A DNA stretch of 64,000 nucleotides from Prosapia bicincta (Eukaryota > Arthropoda > Insecta > Hemiptera > Cercopidae), in the NCBI GenBank assembly GCA_036971475.1, contig JBAIZL010000008.1:8574163-8638162 (forward strand). The letters run 5' to 3'. Position numbers and translations under genes: made by a program. The notes beneath the pieces were generated by a model that did no database searches, was not told the DNA's origin, and saw nothing but the letters and a program-made list of their open reading frames with translations. Below are positions 33,842 through 48,741 of the stretch, one piece after another (position 1 is the stretch's first letter; every line of letters starts with the position of its first letter).

Positions 33842-34008
33842 AAATAACCACTCTTGATTTCATTAAGACATATTCACCTGACTGTGTAGTAGGAGGAGTC
33901 TGTATCGAATCCATAGACGAAAAATAACCACTCTTGATTTCATTAAGACATATTCACCTGACTGTGTAGTAGGAGTAGTCTGTATCGAATCCATAGACGA
34001 AAAATAAC
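33842..34008 (+). repeat. 80-bp tandem duplication private to copy 1
   Basis: AAATAACCACTCTTGATTTC starts at 33842 and again at 33922. The units differ by about one base (GGAGGAGTC against GGAGTAGTC). Copy 2 has one unit only (about 50573-50652). Confidence 0.9.
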
Positions 34009-34880
34009 CGTATTTTCTTTATTTTTTACTACAGTATCTTTATTTTAAGAGACAAGAAAATGAATTCTTGAGTTGATATTTTGGCATTAACACGTTAAGT
34101 TGCCATAATTTGCTTCAACATTGTCAAAAAATTAAAGGACCTCTCTCCTTTCATCTTTTACCGTAACAATGTCACAACGGAGCCATGTTATTCAAATTTG
34201 TTTTACAAACTGCGGTGTTTACTAGGCGCATCCCTTCCGGACATTTCCACTTCAACAAATCTAAAATTCGCAACAATAAGGCGACATCTGCACCCTTCAG
34301 CCGAGCATAAATTCATCTAGGCTGTACCCTTTGAAAATATAATGTATGTTTCTTTCCCTCAAACAAACTTTCTAGAAATAATATTGGGAAACATTTAAAT
34401 TTAATATTTTCTTTATAATTTTACTACTTATCGTATTTATCTCAGCGAAAAATAAATTTCACACTTTTCGTTTTTGTTCGCTGATGTATTCCATGTGTAA
34501 TATGTTAGCACCACAGTGTAAAGTAGCGTTTTTGCAAATATATCTTCGTCACACATTAAGAAAAAGGCAGTTAGCATTGTTGATAGTAGTGACAGTGATC
34601 TAGCTCGTACATTTTCTGTCGTGAATTACACGCGTTGGCCATTTTCATGGTGCGCAAACAATTACAGCTATCTCCTTTTGTTCCACTGCAGTCGTTGTTT
34701 ATTGTCTTAAAGTTGTATGCGAGAAAAGTACATCTTTAATATCTGGTAACACATTGAAATACAAATATTGATGTACGCCTTTCTTTTGCCAAACAAAAGT
34801 ATGTGATGTCATAAATGTATTAAAGATGACGTTATTCGTTCTACTGAGGAATATTGGATTTTAATGTTTCCTTTCATATG
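34009..34880. other. Copy 1 non-coding stretch
   Basis: No gene or element recognised. Slightly GC-richer at 34190-34330 without an open frame of note. Confidence 0.5.
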
Positions 34881-35113
34881 TAGTATACGATTACTATTTA
34901 TTAGAAATATACTGTGGTTGAATTTAATAATAAATACACAAAAACCTCTTAACCACAAACTTTACAAAGAGTCTGAACATCCTCTTAATATACAAAGAGT
35001 CTTTGTATGTTATCCCTCTGAGGATGGTTACTTTGTAACTGAAATGTACATAAGGGTAAAATATAGAAAGTTTGTGGTCAAGAGGTTTTTGTGTATTTAT
35101 TATAGTATACGAT
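34881..35113 (+). mobile_element. TSD-flanked hammerhead element, copy 1 (left arm altered)
   Basis: An exact 11-bp direct repeat, TAGTATACGAT, flanks the element (34881-34891 and 35103-35113). Inverted ends 34927-34963 and 35067-35103 share AAAACCTCTT.ACCACAAA and resemble the ends of the element at 11206-11557. A hammerhead sits at 35014-35056. Compared with copy 2, the inner left arm is replaced or deleted, leaving TACAAAGAGTCT repeats and only one ribozyme. Confidence 0.8.
35014..35056 (+). ncRNA. Hammerhead ribozyme motif, family A
   Basis: Stem I CCCT (35014-35017), CTGAGGA (35018-35024), extra U (35025), stem II GGTTAC/GTAACT (35026-35040, loop TTT, one G-U), GAA (35041-35043), stem III ATGTACAT (35044-35051), cleavage-site A (35052), return AGGG (35053-35056). 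Fully paired. In the frame TCT GAG GAT it reads SEDGYFVTEMYIR. Confidence 0.85.
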
Positions 35114-36438
35114 AATAATCATACGATAATTAGTTTCTTAATAATAAAACCCAACATCAGAACACGACTAGTAAAGGTCTAAGCGGCGTTAAAAGGAACA
35201 GAAAGATGTAAAACTAGTGGAGCATTAAAAATAAATGAGAAAAACTGACGATAGCTTAGAAACATTCATAAACAAAGCAGAGAATAGGGAAAATAATAAA
35301 ATCTTTGGAAATAAATAATTGCTGGCGAATTTGGTTTAAGGAATAGTTAAATTGTAACCTCGATTGTTGAGAAATAAAATGTGATCATATATGGTAATAA
35401 ATGATTACAATGCTTTCTGAGTTTATTTGTATGTTCAATTCGCCGAAATATTTTTCATAATCATTAAATTTAAATTATTATATACTCACACTTCTTTAAA
35501 TAGAATTATTTATAAATAATTTCCGAAAAATAGAAATTAAATTAGTTTTAGAAATCAACCCTCCCCAAATGGAAGTATTTTCCAAGTAATTTGTTAGGCT
35601 ACTTAGCGATCTCAAATTTACAAAAAGTTTAATCTATTTCAAATTTATTTATATATTATGCACATCAAATATACATAGGTTATAGGATAATCATGAATAT
35701 CTGGAAGGTTATTGTTAAAAGATAAAAATTATATTGTTTTATTTAATGCGATTAATTTCCCAACGTCTCACTGCAGTGAAAAATCCAAACCGTAATGAAC
35801 CAGTATGACAGACATGTCAACCAATAAAAGTCTGGAGTACAAATGAATTTGGATTTGTCCTAATCAATCATGATTCCGGGTGTTGAAAGAGCAAAATACA
35901 GAGAACTGAGAATAATGTGATAGGAAAAGCACTGAAAATGTATGAGAGAAGAAGGTCAGGGATATCCGGGACTGAAGAAGTAAGAGCCTCGAGGGTTCCG
36001 AGACAGCTGCTGAAGACATCCGACGATCTGAGTTAAATCTAAGTCTATGTCTCGTACATAACTTTATGATTGTAAAATTTACTTTAAACGTTATTGCATG
36101 TGTAGCATTCTTTGATAAATACCAAATATCCACTTATAATCGCAAGTTTAGGTCGGACAATAGGACCTACATTGTTAGGCAAGAAACAAACTGAAGTTCC
36201 TGCAATTGGTTGTGTTCGGTGTAAATGTTTCAAGAAGTTTCAAGTTTTCTAAATGTAAAATCTCTTCTGAAGGTAGTTCTCTCTGTTTTTAGTTGTAAAC
36301 TAGAATATACACACGATACCATAGCTTGATGTCTGATAAGGTGGCTTTTGTGTAGAAAACATTCTAAATTATCCCGTAAACATTATAGAAAAAGATAACG
36401 TTTATCGTGAATGATTTCCGAATAAAGGCCGAGACGCT
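35114..36438. other. Copy 1 non-coding stretch
   Basis: The minus frame 35864-36133 has no domain. No element recognised. Confidence 0.5.
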
Positions 36439-37015
36439 GTAACCTGAAAGGTTAAAGTCTATGTTGATGGAAGTTTAAAGTGTCCTTGGACGGAAGTTTC
36501 AAGTTCACATAACCGGAAGGGATGGGTGTTACGCTTTTCTCGCCAGAAGGTTTAGGTTTATCTAAAAGGGAGAGCCAATTCTAGGTACTTTCACAGAGGG
36601 TTGAACGTAACTAGTTACAAAATAAAGTCCAAGAACTAGAGAAAGATAGAGGCACACCTGGTAGATCGGTGAAAGCCAAAGTTGCAGGAAAATTGATGTA
36701 AATATGTTAGAATGAAAGCTACTAGACGAGAATGTTGAAGGTAACATGGCCGGAAGGTTACAACTTACCTGGCCATAAAGTTGAAGTATACCTAACCGTA
36801 TATTTAAAATCTTCGTAACTAGAAAGTTGACGCCTAAAAAGTCGTTAAATTGAAGCCAAATAGTCCGGTATGCTAAAAACATTAAAAATAAATGGTCCGT
36901 TATGTTGAGCCTGCGGATGTTAAAAACCCTCCTGCCCTGTTGAAGCCTATATAGCCATAAAAGTAAAGCCAAACGTTTCCGAGAAGCCTGCATCATTCGA
37001 GACCTCTTGGCCAGA
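36439..37015. repeat. Degenerate ~23-bp satellite-like block (copy 1)
   Basis: Successive segments of about 23 bp share a CCGGAAG-GTT-AAGT-TA.CT pattern: CTGAAAGGTTAAAGT, then ACGGAAGTTTCAAGT, then GCCGGAAGGTTACAACTTA, then CATAAAGTTGAAGTATACCT. Units are badly diverged. The minus frame 36562-36996 runs through it and is probably fortuitous, because copy 2 has indels that break it. Confidence 0.55.
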
Positions 37016-40000
37016 AATCTGAAGCTCAGTTATTCATAGAATTAAAGTAGCCTATGTGGTAGGTCTTGGTTAGGTGGGTAACTCAAGGCTGACGATAAGA
37101 TTGTCGAGCTCCACAGCTGTTACCCTAAATAGACACAATTATCTGTTACTCAAACAGGGTTTGTAATAATCATAGCACGGGCTGCATTTCACATAAGCAG
37201 TCCATTTTACTCCGGAGCTTGGGTTGCATCAAATTAGAGAATCCTTTCTGTAAATGTAGATTTAGTTACTTATTAGGATAAAGTTGTCGCAATACTTTGA
37301 AATACACAATAAGAAGTAAGAAAGAAAAATTTTAAAATATTTCAGTATATTTAAACTTATTATAATATAATTTTAACATTCCACGCTAAACAAATGGTTC
37401 CAGTATTGCTGAAAATGTAGCATCATATGAATAAATATTAACTGACGTAATACTCGCTCTCCATACAGGCATAAAACAAAGTGAATATAACAAAGTGTTT
37501 GGACTGCGCAACAGAGATAATAGCACTTATAGATCGGGTAGGAGTGGATGTGTGGGGTAGTGGCAAAACAGCGCCTCCAGACTATTCCCGAGGGATATTG
37601 TATTTCCACTTTATACACTACATTTAGTTTGGCTTCCATCCCACTTAAAGGGAACACTTTTCTTGCTTTCAATTTTTAGCAAGGAATAATAAATTTATTT
37701 GGCCTTCTCTTGATGAATTTCACTTTTTTCTTCTCATTTTGTAATTGTTTAAATCAAGAATTGATTAGACTGAAAATTAATAAATTGGAGTTAAAATTAC
37801 TTCACAAAATAAAATAGTCAATGGATATTTTTTAAATGGAGAACTTTCTTTATACCACTTTTTGTGTTTTCAATATTTCTCCAATTTTTAAGCATAAAAC
37901 CTAACAACACTATTACAACACAAGATATAACATGATGGAAGGTTTACTTTAAAAATTGTGTGAAAACAGAACAGCCTAGAACTTGAGATATTTCACTTAT
38001 CTATAGTGAACTTTAGCGAATGTCTCAAAATGGCTGAAGATATGTGGGGAGGGCGAACTTAAGGGGGACCATTTCAGTTCGAAAAACATTTTGGTATGGA
38101 GTTTGCAGACTTTTAAAAGTAAAGTTATTGAACTATTGTCAGTCCACATTAGAAAGGAATGTGACTAATGCAACCCGGCAAACATTTTGCGTGGAACAGG
38201 CTTTAGTAATCAATTTAATACTTTCTAAAAAATTACAGTCGATAGCAGACAATATTTTTGTTGCGAAGAATAGACAACTCAAAATGCTTTTAGTAGACAA
38301 ATGTGTTTAGAACAGATAATATACATTTAGGGTAAAATGAGCCTTCCGAGGACTGTTCAGGTTTATTCAATAAAACCTATCTAAACCTACTTCTGAATTG
38401 ACTCCACCCTCTAACGTTACGAAAGTGCCAATCAGTTCGGATTTTTACAATGACGTCACAACAATGCTGTCTTATTTTTGAAAGAGGTATGTTATGGGTT
38501 TTAGAAGAAATTTACCTGGACATTAGCACCATCTGACAATATCGCTTCTTTTCTTCGGTTTCATAGTTCCCAATCCCGATTAGGAAGTAAGTTGAATATA
38601 ACCATTTAAGAAATATATTTTCCCATACACAGATAGACACTGTCGAGTGGTAATAGTTCTCCATTCGCTCTTCTTCTCAGTCGTTAAATATAAGACTTTC
38701 CCCAATGGATGTAGTAGAGGGGACCTACTATTGTCTGGAATAAATTCTAGGAATAAATAACTGTTTATATAAATAAAAATAGTATAAATATAATATTGAT
38801 TATAATATAAATTATACGTTACTCCACGTTTATATAAAGAAATACAAGTTTTTATTACAAAAACATTATACATTTTGTTTTTATTTCAAAAACGTAATAA
38901 AAGGTTTACCGAAAAAAGATTTTATTCAAAATACATCTCCCGGATACATTGTATTAATTAATCTAAATCAGAAGCAGGTTGCAGCGCTCATTATTATTAC
39001 GGGTTTATGTGAAATAAATAAAAGCTAACGTCGTGTTCAACGAAACATTTATTTTAGAAACAAGCGGAAGTTAATTGAGCAGAGTTTATGTTCAACGAGT
39101 GGAAGTTGAAACACAAATGTGATTTAAAAAGAAGATCTCGGTAGAAGCACTTTGGTCAAAACGTATGAGTTTCGCCTTTACACAAGAAAACCATTAAGTA
39201 AGAAAACAAACAGAGCATTTACGAAATTTGAAAATTAAGTAAAGTACAAATACATCAGAGAGTTGACTTTTGTGAAATATATTTTGTCGAAACTATCTCG
39301 GTTATTTAAATGTCAAGTAGAGCAAATAAATCGAGTCAGTGATACACATAAATAAATGTTTATTAACCTACAATAATGACTTGAGGAATAATAAGTAAAA
39401 CATCAATTAATTATGCAATAGTTTATTTGAAAATAATGCGAGCATATAAATATCAGAATCTGCTATATTAATTTTGTATTTTCTAAAAAAATTTTAAAAG
39501 TAAGTAGTTATGTTTTATTTAATTTTGGAAATAGAAAATGACAACGCTATTGATACTGGAAACCTAAAAACGGAAAGAACGATTACAACGAAAATGAATA
39601 CTGACACTTGTGAATACTGTTCAATAGAATGCAATCGGGAATAATCGATTTGCATTCGGATGCACTAAATATAATTATCACTCAATGCAATAAAAATTTC
39701 GGAGTACCGTTTCCATTCTTATGTCAATAAAACGTCAATGAAATTTAGTGTTTTCAATAAAGTAATTTTAACTAGTTGTGTATTTGTGTGTGTGTGTGTG
39801 TGTGTGTGTTTGCGAGCTCGTTTTTGTGAGTAAGTCAGTAGAGTCAATATTGTAACGAGCCAGGTCCCATTTGTGATTTATGGTACGTGGCTTGAGAAAA
39901 ACAAGTCATTTCACGCTTGAACGGACATCACAGCCAAATTATTCTCTTAAAAAGCCTGAAATGTTTTGAAGTAAAGTGGATAGAAATTGTTAAAATATGC

Positions 40001-40200
40001 AATTCGATGTATAAAGGATTTGTGAAACGTGAAGTGAAGAACGTTTTGCATTGTAGTGAAGAGACTAAAAGCTTTAGTATAAATCATTGACAAAGCACGT
40101 TATGTGTAAAAGGACTATTATTGAATTAGTAATTATTAATAAACTTAACTAAATCAGAGTTTGGACGATTTTTTAAATTGTCACCGCCGTATGAAGGCTG
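37016..40200. other. Copy 1 non-coding stretch
   Basis: The minus frame 37373-37672 and plus frame 38044-38310 are kept in copy 2 with few changes, but neither has a domain, and the DNA around them is equally conserved, so this is not evidence of coding. A (GT)n tract lies at 39784-39810. Confidence 0.5.
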
Positions 40201-40594
40201 AATCATGAAATTATGCCCCAAAATAGAATTCATAATGTGCCAGCCTTCAAAAGATATTTTGACAAATAGAGGTTTTCCTCTGGCCGTGGCTGGTGCGAAA
40301 TACTTACAATAGGTGTTATACATAAAATAAAAATAAAAAGATTTACCTCATGTGTCGTTGTCTTAAGATATGTGGGTTAATTCCTTGTTCGCTTGGTTCT
40401 TTGGAAATTCCTCAGATCGATCCAAGTTCTTCCCGCAATCACCAGCCAAACCTTACTACACTTATCCTCCAACTTCTCTTGATGAAAAATCAAGTATGTA
40501 GTGAACAGCTGATTATAAATGGAGACTGGAATGTGCTGCCCTCGATCGGCTCATTTGCAACTACTTGCCTTAACCGCAGGCTGTTTATAGGCGT
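40201..40594 (+). repeat. ~400-bp direct repeat, unit 1 (copy 1)
   Basis: Diverged match to 41770-42180. Shared islands include TATGCCCCAAAA, TTTTGACAAATAG, GGAAATTCCTCAG.TCGATC, GTGAACAGCTGATT, GGAATGTGCTGCC and GCAACTACTTGC. Length and lack of coding suggest an unrecognised interspersed element or an old local duplication. Confidence 0.8.
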
Positions 40595-41065
40595 TAAAAA
40601 ACGTTATAAACCACCCCCACAAAACGGAAACCGGGGGTTGGTAAAATGTTAAACACCTTGCGAGTGTCTGTAGTATAAGATGTACAATCTTTCAGACTCT
40701 CAATGTGTCGCGCCGGTTCCACTCGCATGAGGTGAACGTTGCCGGAGCTTAGCCGCGAGAGTACCTACTGATTACCTCGTCTATTGCATCCTATGCGTGA
40801 CGACCCTAAGCCTCAACAAATACACAGTGATATAAGTGTATATATATATTATTCCAAACAAACCCATAAATATAACAATAAGCAATATACGATACATGAA
40901 TAGCACTAAGCTTGGATTCATATAATTCATGGCTATACACATCACGTCGGGTTTGGCTCGCTATGCCTTCGATCCGAGTTGATTGAGAGTCTGGTACCTC
41001 CCTTTTAAAGCAATACCTTAATACCTAAGACATATTATAATTATGTGTGATTACTATCGATACAA

Positions 41066-41120
<55 letters not shown>

Positions 41121-41769
41121 AATCCTTAGATGAATTATTTTTTCTTATACGCATTCGTATATTCTTGTTTATGAAAGTTATTTTATTTCACCATATATAT
41201 ATATACAAATAACTAGAACAGGGTATAAACTTATATGGGTACATGCAATAACGAACAAACAAAAATAATAATAGGGTAGGCTCATCTAATAGTTCTAGTC
41301 AGCTGAGCAATGGCGCGTCCACCAAAATTTCGGGAATAAATATAAATCCTTTTTATCTCTGGAGTGAAGTTTTATTTGTTCAATAAGAATTTTTTGTAGT
41401 ATATTGTTTGTTTTACCACTTAGATCCCGGACTAACACTACAGTACCTAGCTCTATGTCCTACACGTCCAGGTATAGCACATCCGGCGGGTTAGGTGAGA
41501 ATCCAGAAAATAACTAGTTGGGGTTGTCGGTCCGAAAGAGTTTGTTTATAATGGGTATGGTCATTATATTCAGTGTTGCTCACGAGCGTACACTTTTTAT
41601 CTGTCTGCGAAATTAGTAGGGCGTACGGCAAAATTTTAACAATTCATTACTGCGGGGACAGATCCTCTATTATTATCTCATTGATCTCATTCTCGGTTGG
41701 ATTGACCAGTAATAACTCAGGTTATAGGTATAGTATAGAAATTATAATTCCTTATTCGTTACATTTTTT
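40595..41769. other. Copy 1 spacer with a GC-richer patch and (TA)n
   Basis: 40670-40830 is distinctly richer in G+C and CpG (CGCGCCGG, GCCGCGAGAG) than its surroundings, with no frame. A TA array lies at 41069-41117. The plus frame 41573-41773 has no domain. Confidence 0.5.
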
Positions 41770-42180
41770 ATGAAACGATTATATGCCCCAAAACATAATT
41801 TAGAATGTTCACCCCTCATAAGAAATTTTGACAAATAGCCTTCCTCGGGACGTGGCCAGTGCGAATAGTTACAATAAGTGTTATGTGTATAAATTTAAGA
41901 TATTGAAAAACATTACCTTTTATGTTGTTGTCTTAATTTTGGTTCTCTGGATTCCTTGGAAATTCCTCAGGTCGATCTAAGTCACCAGCTAAACATTACG
42001 ACCCTCACCCTTCAACTTCTCTTGTGAAAATCTCTACCTAATTTACTACTTAAATTAAAAAGGGACCGGAAAATCCAAGTATTTTGTGAACAGCTGATTG
42101 TAAGCGGGGACCGGAATGTGCTGCCTTTAATCGAACCATTAGCAACTACTTGCGTTAATTACCGGCTGTTTGGTGTTATT
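41770..42180 (+). repeat. ~400-bp direct repeat, unit 2 (copy 1)
   Basis: Partner of 40201-40594, same strand, about 1.57 kb downstream, with small indels. Confidence 0.8.
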
Positions 42181-42313
42181 GCAAATAAAAGTTACAAAAT
42201 ATCTAGTGTAAAAATAGTAGTCATGAAAATGTGAGAATTACTAAATAATTATTGATTCATACGTAACAGTATTATTTGTAGCTTATGAAATAATAATATA
42301 TGTCAATAAATAA

Positions 42314-42340
42314 ATATATATATATATATATATATATATT
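42314..42340. repeat. (TA)n microsatellite
   Basis: About 26 bp of TA. Confidence 0.9.
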
Positions 42341-42444
42341 CACTTCTAAAATATTTAATTATTTTGTAGGTATTTTACCACCCAGCATATTTAAGCCACC
42401 CGCAAAAATCTACATTAGCATTCATGGTCATCACTGATTTCCTT

Positions 42445-42632
42445 CGATATCCTCTGGAGACCAACTAACCTTCAGCACAACAAGGTATTTAGTAGTACAA
42501 CATATAATGCTATTCTTAGAAATATAACCAATTTCCGGCGATATCCTCTAGAGACCAACTAACCTTCAGCACAACAAGGTATTTAGTAACACAACATATA
42601 ATGCTATTCTTAGAAATATAACCAATTTAGAG
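42445..42632 (+). repeat. 94-bp tandem duplication
   Basis: CGATATCCTCT begins at 42445 and 42539. The two units differ at a handful of sites (CTGGAGACC/CTAGAGACC, GTAGTACAAC/GTAACACAAC). It is present in both large copies (59134-59320), so it predates them. Confidence 0.9.
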
Positions 42633-45262
<2,630 letters not shown>

Positions 45263-46695
45263 GTATTGAGACCATAAAACGTATACACAATTTTTTGTAA
45301 CACCGTATACACTATTATTATGTTTGAACTTGACAATATAGATTTTTTATAGATTTGAATGTTTTACATATTTTTAAAATCTTGTGGCATTTGAATGAAC
45401 TAGTTTTGCCTACTTGGCTTACATTCATTGTTTCTACGGACACACAAATCTCTCGCATTGTATGGCTGGGCATTGTTCTACTCTGTTTGCTAATTAAAGG
45501 GCTTCTGTTTTGAGAATTTATTATGTAAGAAAATTTAATCACTTTAAATTCGGGATGATAGACTAATTTTTAAGCACGGGGTAGGTTATGCAATTTGAAT
45601 ACAGATGATCATTTGAGAACAAATGTTACCCATTCTGTCAATCTATAAATGAATAAAAACATACATAATGCAGTATTTACTGTTCCTTTACAAATAGAAC
45701 TTGCCAAAAGATTGCTGCTTGCTTTTTACAAATGCTATATAAGACAAGAAAATTTAGTTCTACTTGACTGAACAATTTTCACTACACCTGCTTCCAATTA
45801 CATAGTCTCGATCGCTTTCAATGTCGAGTACATATTGTTGTATGAAACTAAGGGTCTAATTCATGTTTGAATAAAACCGCTGATCATACAGTAAGGACAC
45901 GTTATATCTGCTTGTTTCTCTCTTTATTTGTTCTAAAAACACTTGATTTTGTTTAGAGAATTATCTTTTTTAATTTTAAAAGTTAATAACGCCTCTCTTT
46001 AGTTTGTATTTAATATCATCAAGTGTTATATTTTGTCTGTTTTTTTCTTTTTCTGCCGTCGTGACTTTGTTCTCTTTGACTATTTTATTTCCTCCCTCAT
46101 GGTCCATTACGCAATTTATACGCCATGGAGTTTGTTTTGTATAAATAATGAGTCGACGAAACAGAATTATGCATGCAATGTATATTTAACACCTCCGCTT
46201 CACGCAAGTGATGTCGAGATGTTGGTTTCTACTTTCCATCAGATATTCATCACAACGATTGTGGAAAACATTCGTGACTGGAGAGAGAAAAGCTGATCGA
46301 CATATGCAATATTTCTCAGTTTTACAGAAGGGAATTATTATAATCTCATTACATACTTATTGAGCTTCTTGGGTAAACGTGCAAAATAGTTACAATAACG
46401 ACAGGTGAACAGTTCTAAGATTTTTCTAATCGTATTTGGAAGTACTTATTGGAGATGAAGAACGTATTCATTAGAAAATTATACTCTTCTTTATTAAAGA
46501 GTAAAACAATAAATATTTCCGAAGTTGATACTTAAGTTGGTAGAACTGCTTCTTTAAAAACCGATTTAACCTCCATTTGGATCATATGTACTAATCATGT
46601 TCTGTGAAGAGATGACGTTCATTAGAGGTGTGGAGTAAGATAAGGTTACGGTAAAATTACCCTGTCGTGTCAAACAATTCTACTGAAGTTGTAAG
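45263..46695. other. Copy 1, 3' part: non-coding
   Basis: The frames 45318-45542 (minus) and 46033-46296 (plus) are identical in copy 2, but so is all DNA here. No domain seen. Confidence 0.5.
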
Positions 46696-46696
46696 T

Positions 46697-48607
46697 ATGT
46701 TGTTTGTTTTATGAGGAGGTATATAACTTTAGGTTTGTATTAGAGGAGCTTCATTTTAGAAAATAATTATAGGTTATTATTGCTATTCTCGTACATGTGG
46801 GCTATTATAAAGACAAAAATATAGCTGGCAAGGAAGAAATATTGTGTGGGCCTACCTTTGAGAGGAAATTTAGCATAAATATAGAACTATGGTAAATCTG
46901 TAGACTCGGTTTACGGCTTTTATTAAAAAAGTAAAAATCGTCCAAATTCATAACATTAAAAATTGGAATTCCAACAATGAGATAACGGATAGGTATAATA
47001 ATGAGGCGCATGCCATCAAACAAGGTCAGTTACAAAAGTGGTATTTTTTTTTGAAACTCATGCCTAGAGATAAATTCAATTATTCACATGTGATTGGTTA
47101 AGAGAATATTCGACTTAGGGCTAAATAACTGTTAAATTTTAGTTTTTCGGCCGCTAAAATGAAGCTAGCTAAGTATTCATCAGTTTCTAAAATAAGAACT
47201 TATTAACTGTTAACAAATTTTTGAAGTAAAATTTCTATAGCGACACATAGAAGAACTATAAGTCACATCAAAGATTATTAAATTATAACATATGATATCC
47301 TATATCAGCTGATTTTATGTTATACGTTATGTTTTAACACGTAGGTTATGTTATATTTTGAACTTTGGTTACGAAAAACGTTAATATTAAATAGTTTTGA
47401 TCAGGAAATAAATATAATAATTTATGTAAATTTTAATTAATATCAATACAACAATAATAATAAGTTATTATTTTCCAATCTAATTGTTGAAATAAAAATA
47501 TTCCTAAATGCTCCTGATACTTTTTAACTGATTTCATTTGAATTTGTTAGATAAATTTATATTTAGTGTACATCTAATAAATGCTTTATGTTAACTACAT
47601 TATTTGATTATTAAGTACAATAAATATATTTCTTTATCAAATCCGTTCCTCAAATGAAATATACAAATTTAATGAAAAATGAACTAACTCATATATTCTG
47701 TGATTTTTGTTGACAATTTTGCAAAAATAATAGCTCTATTTGGTTATTTGTATATCAAATTTTAATGTTAAATGTAATGAATCTGTACTATTGTTTCTAA
47801 AGATTTTAATATCTGGTGGTTACATTTGTGTCACCTAAATTCATATTAGTTTTAGAATATTAATTGAAAATAAAGAACTGAAATTTTTTCAGATAGTTTT
47901 TAAAACATTATTATATAAAAAACGGTTGTCCACAGGAATGCAAAGTTTTAAAACACCTTGTGGTGGGAAGAAGCAGAGGAAGTGAAACATTCCGAAGAGA
48001 AAATGTAAATAATTTATAACAATATAGTTTATAAGATGCAGACAAAGTAAAAGTCAAAAATTTTGTTTACCAGAAACAACATCATCTATAGCTGTCTTAA
48101 ATTGTTACGACTATATAGGAGATGCCCATTTTAAGGGTAATATCCCATGGTTAAGAATACATAGTACTATTTTTCGGACAGTCTACTCAGTTATTGTGGA
48201 AAATGGGATTGTTGTTCATTCTGAGGTGAAACTGCCACTGTCTCTGCCACTGCCGTTGCCATTGGTTATTTTTTTTGAGCTGCAACGATTTAAAGAAGTG
48301 GGAATTTATATAAATTAATATGAAAATCACAAGGAAATTGAATCTCGCGTTTGTCGACTCGCTACCCTGCAGTTCATAAAAAACGTGGAAAAGAAAACTT
48401 AAAAGGAATTTAGATTATTTATGTAAACCCGGACTTCGAGCATATTCTATAATTTCCAGCTTAAATTGTTTTGTTAGATGAAGATAGTCTAAGGTACTTC
48501 AAATGTGCAACATTACTGTTTTACGTTACTAATATGACATTTAATTTTGCTAAATTTTAATCTCTTCAAAAGACTGAAAACTTTAGCTGAATGTACTGTT
48601 GTTAGTT
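46697..48607. other. Copy 2, 5' part: non-coding
   Basis: Equivalent of 28778-30700 with scattered substitutions and small indels. No gene. Confidence 0.5.
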
Positions 48608-48741
48608 ACATTATTGCCATAAGAGTTGTCAGTAACATTATTGCCATAAGAGTTGTCAGTAACATTATTGCCATAAGAGTTGTCAGTAACATTATTGCCA
48701 TAAGAGTTGTCAGTAACATTATTGCCATAAGAGTTGTCAGT
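48608..48741 (+). repeat. 27-bp minisatellite, 5 units, private to copy 2
   Basis: The unit ACATTATTGCCATAAGAG plus TTGTCAGTA is present five times. Copy 1 has a single unit at ~30690. The perfect units indicate recent expansion. 27 is a multiple of 3, so it reads as a repeated 9-residue peptide. Confidence 0.92.

Noticed and set aside
36562..36996. 144-codon minus-strand frame as a membrane protein
   Set aside because: It runs through a degenerate satellite, is broken by indels in copy 2, and has no recognisable domain.
40350..40652. Frame conserved between the two large copies (also 57039-57341) taken as a gene
   Set aside because: All DNA in this half of the unit is nearly identical between copies, so frame conservation carries no information; no domain is visible.
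40940..40990. TTCGATCCGAG as a Pol III B box
   Set aside because: No A box at the right distance and no cloverleaf.
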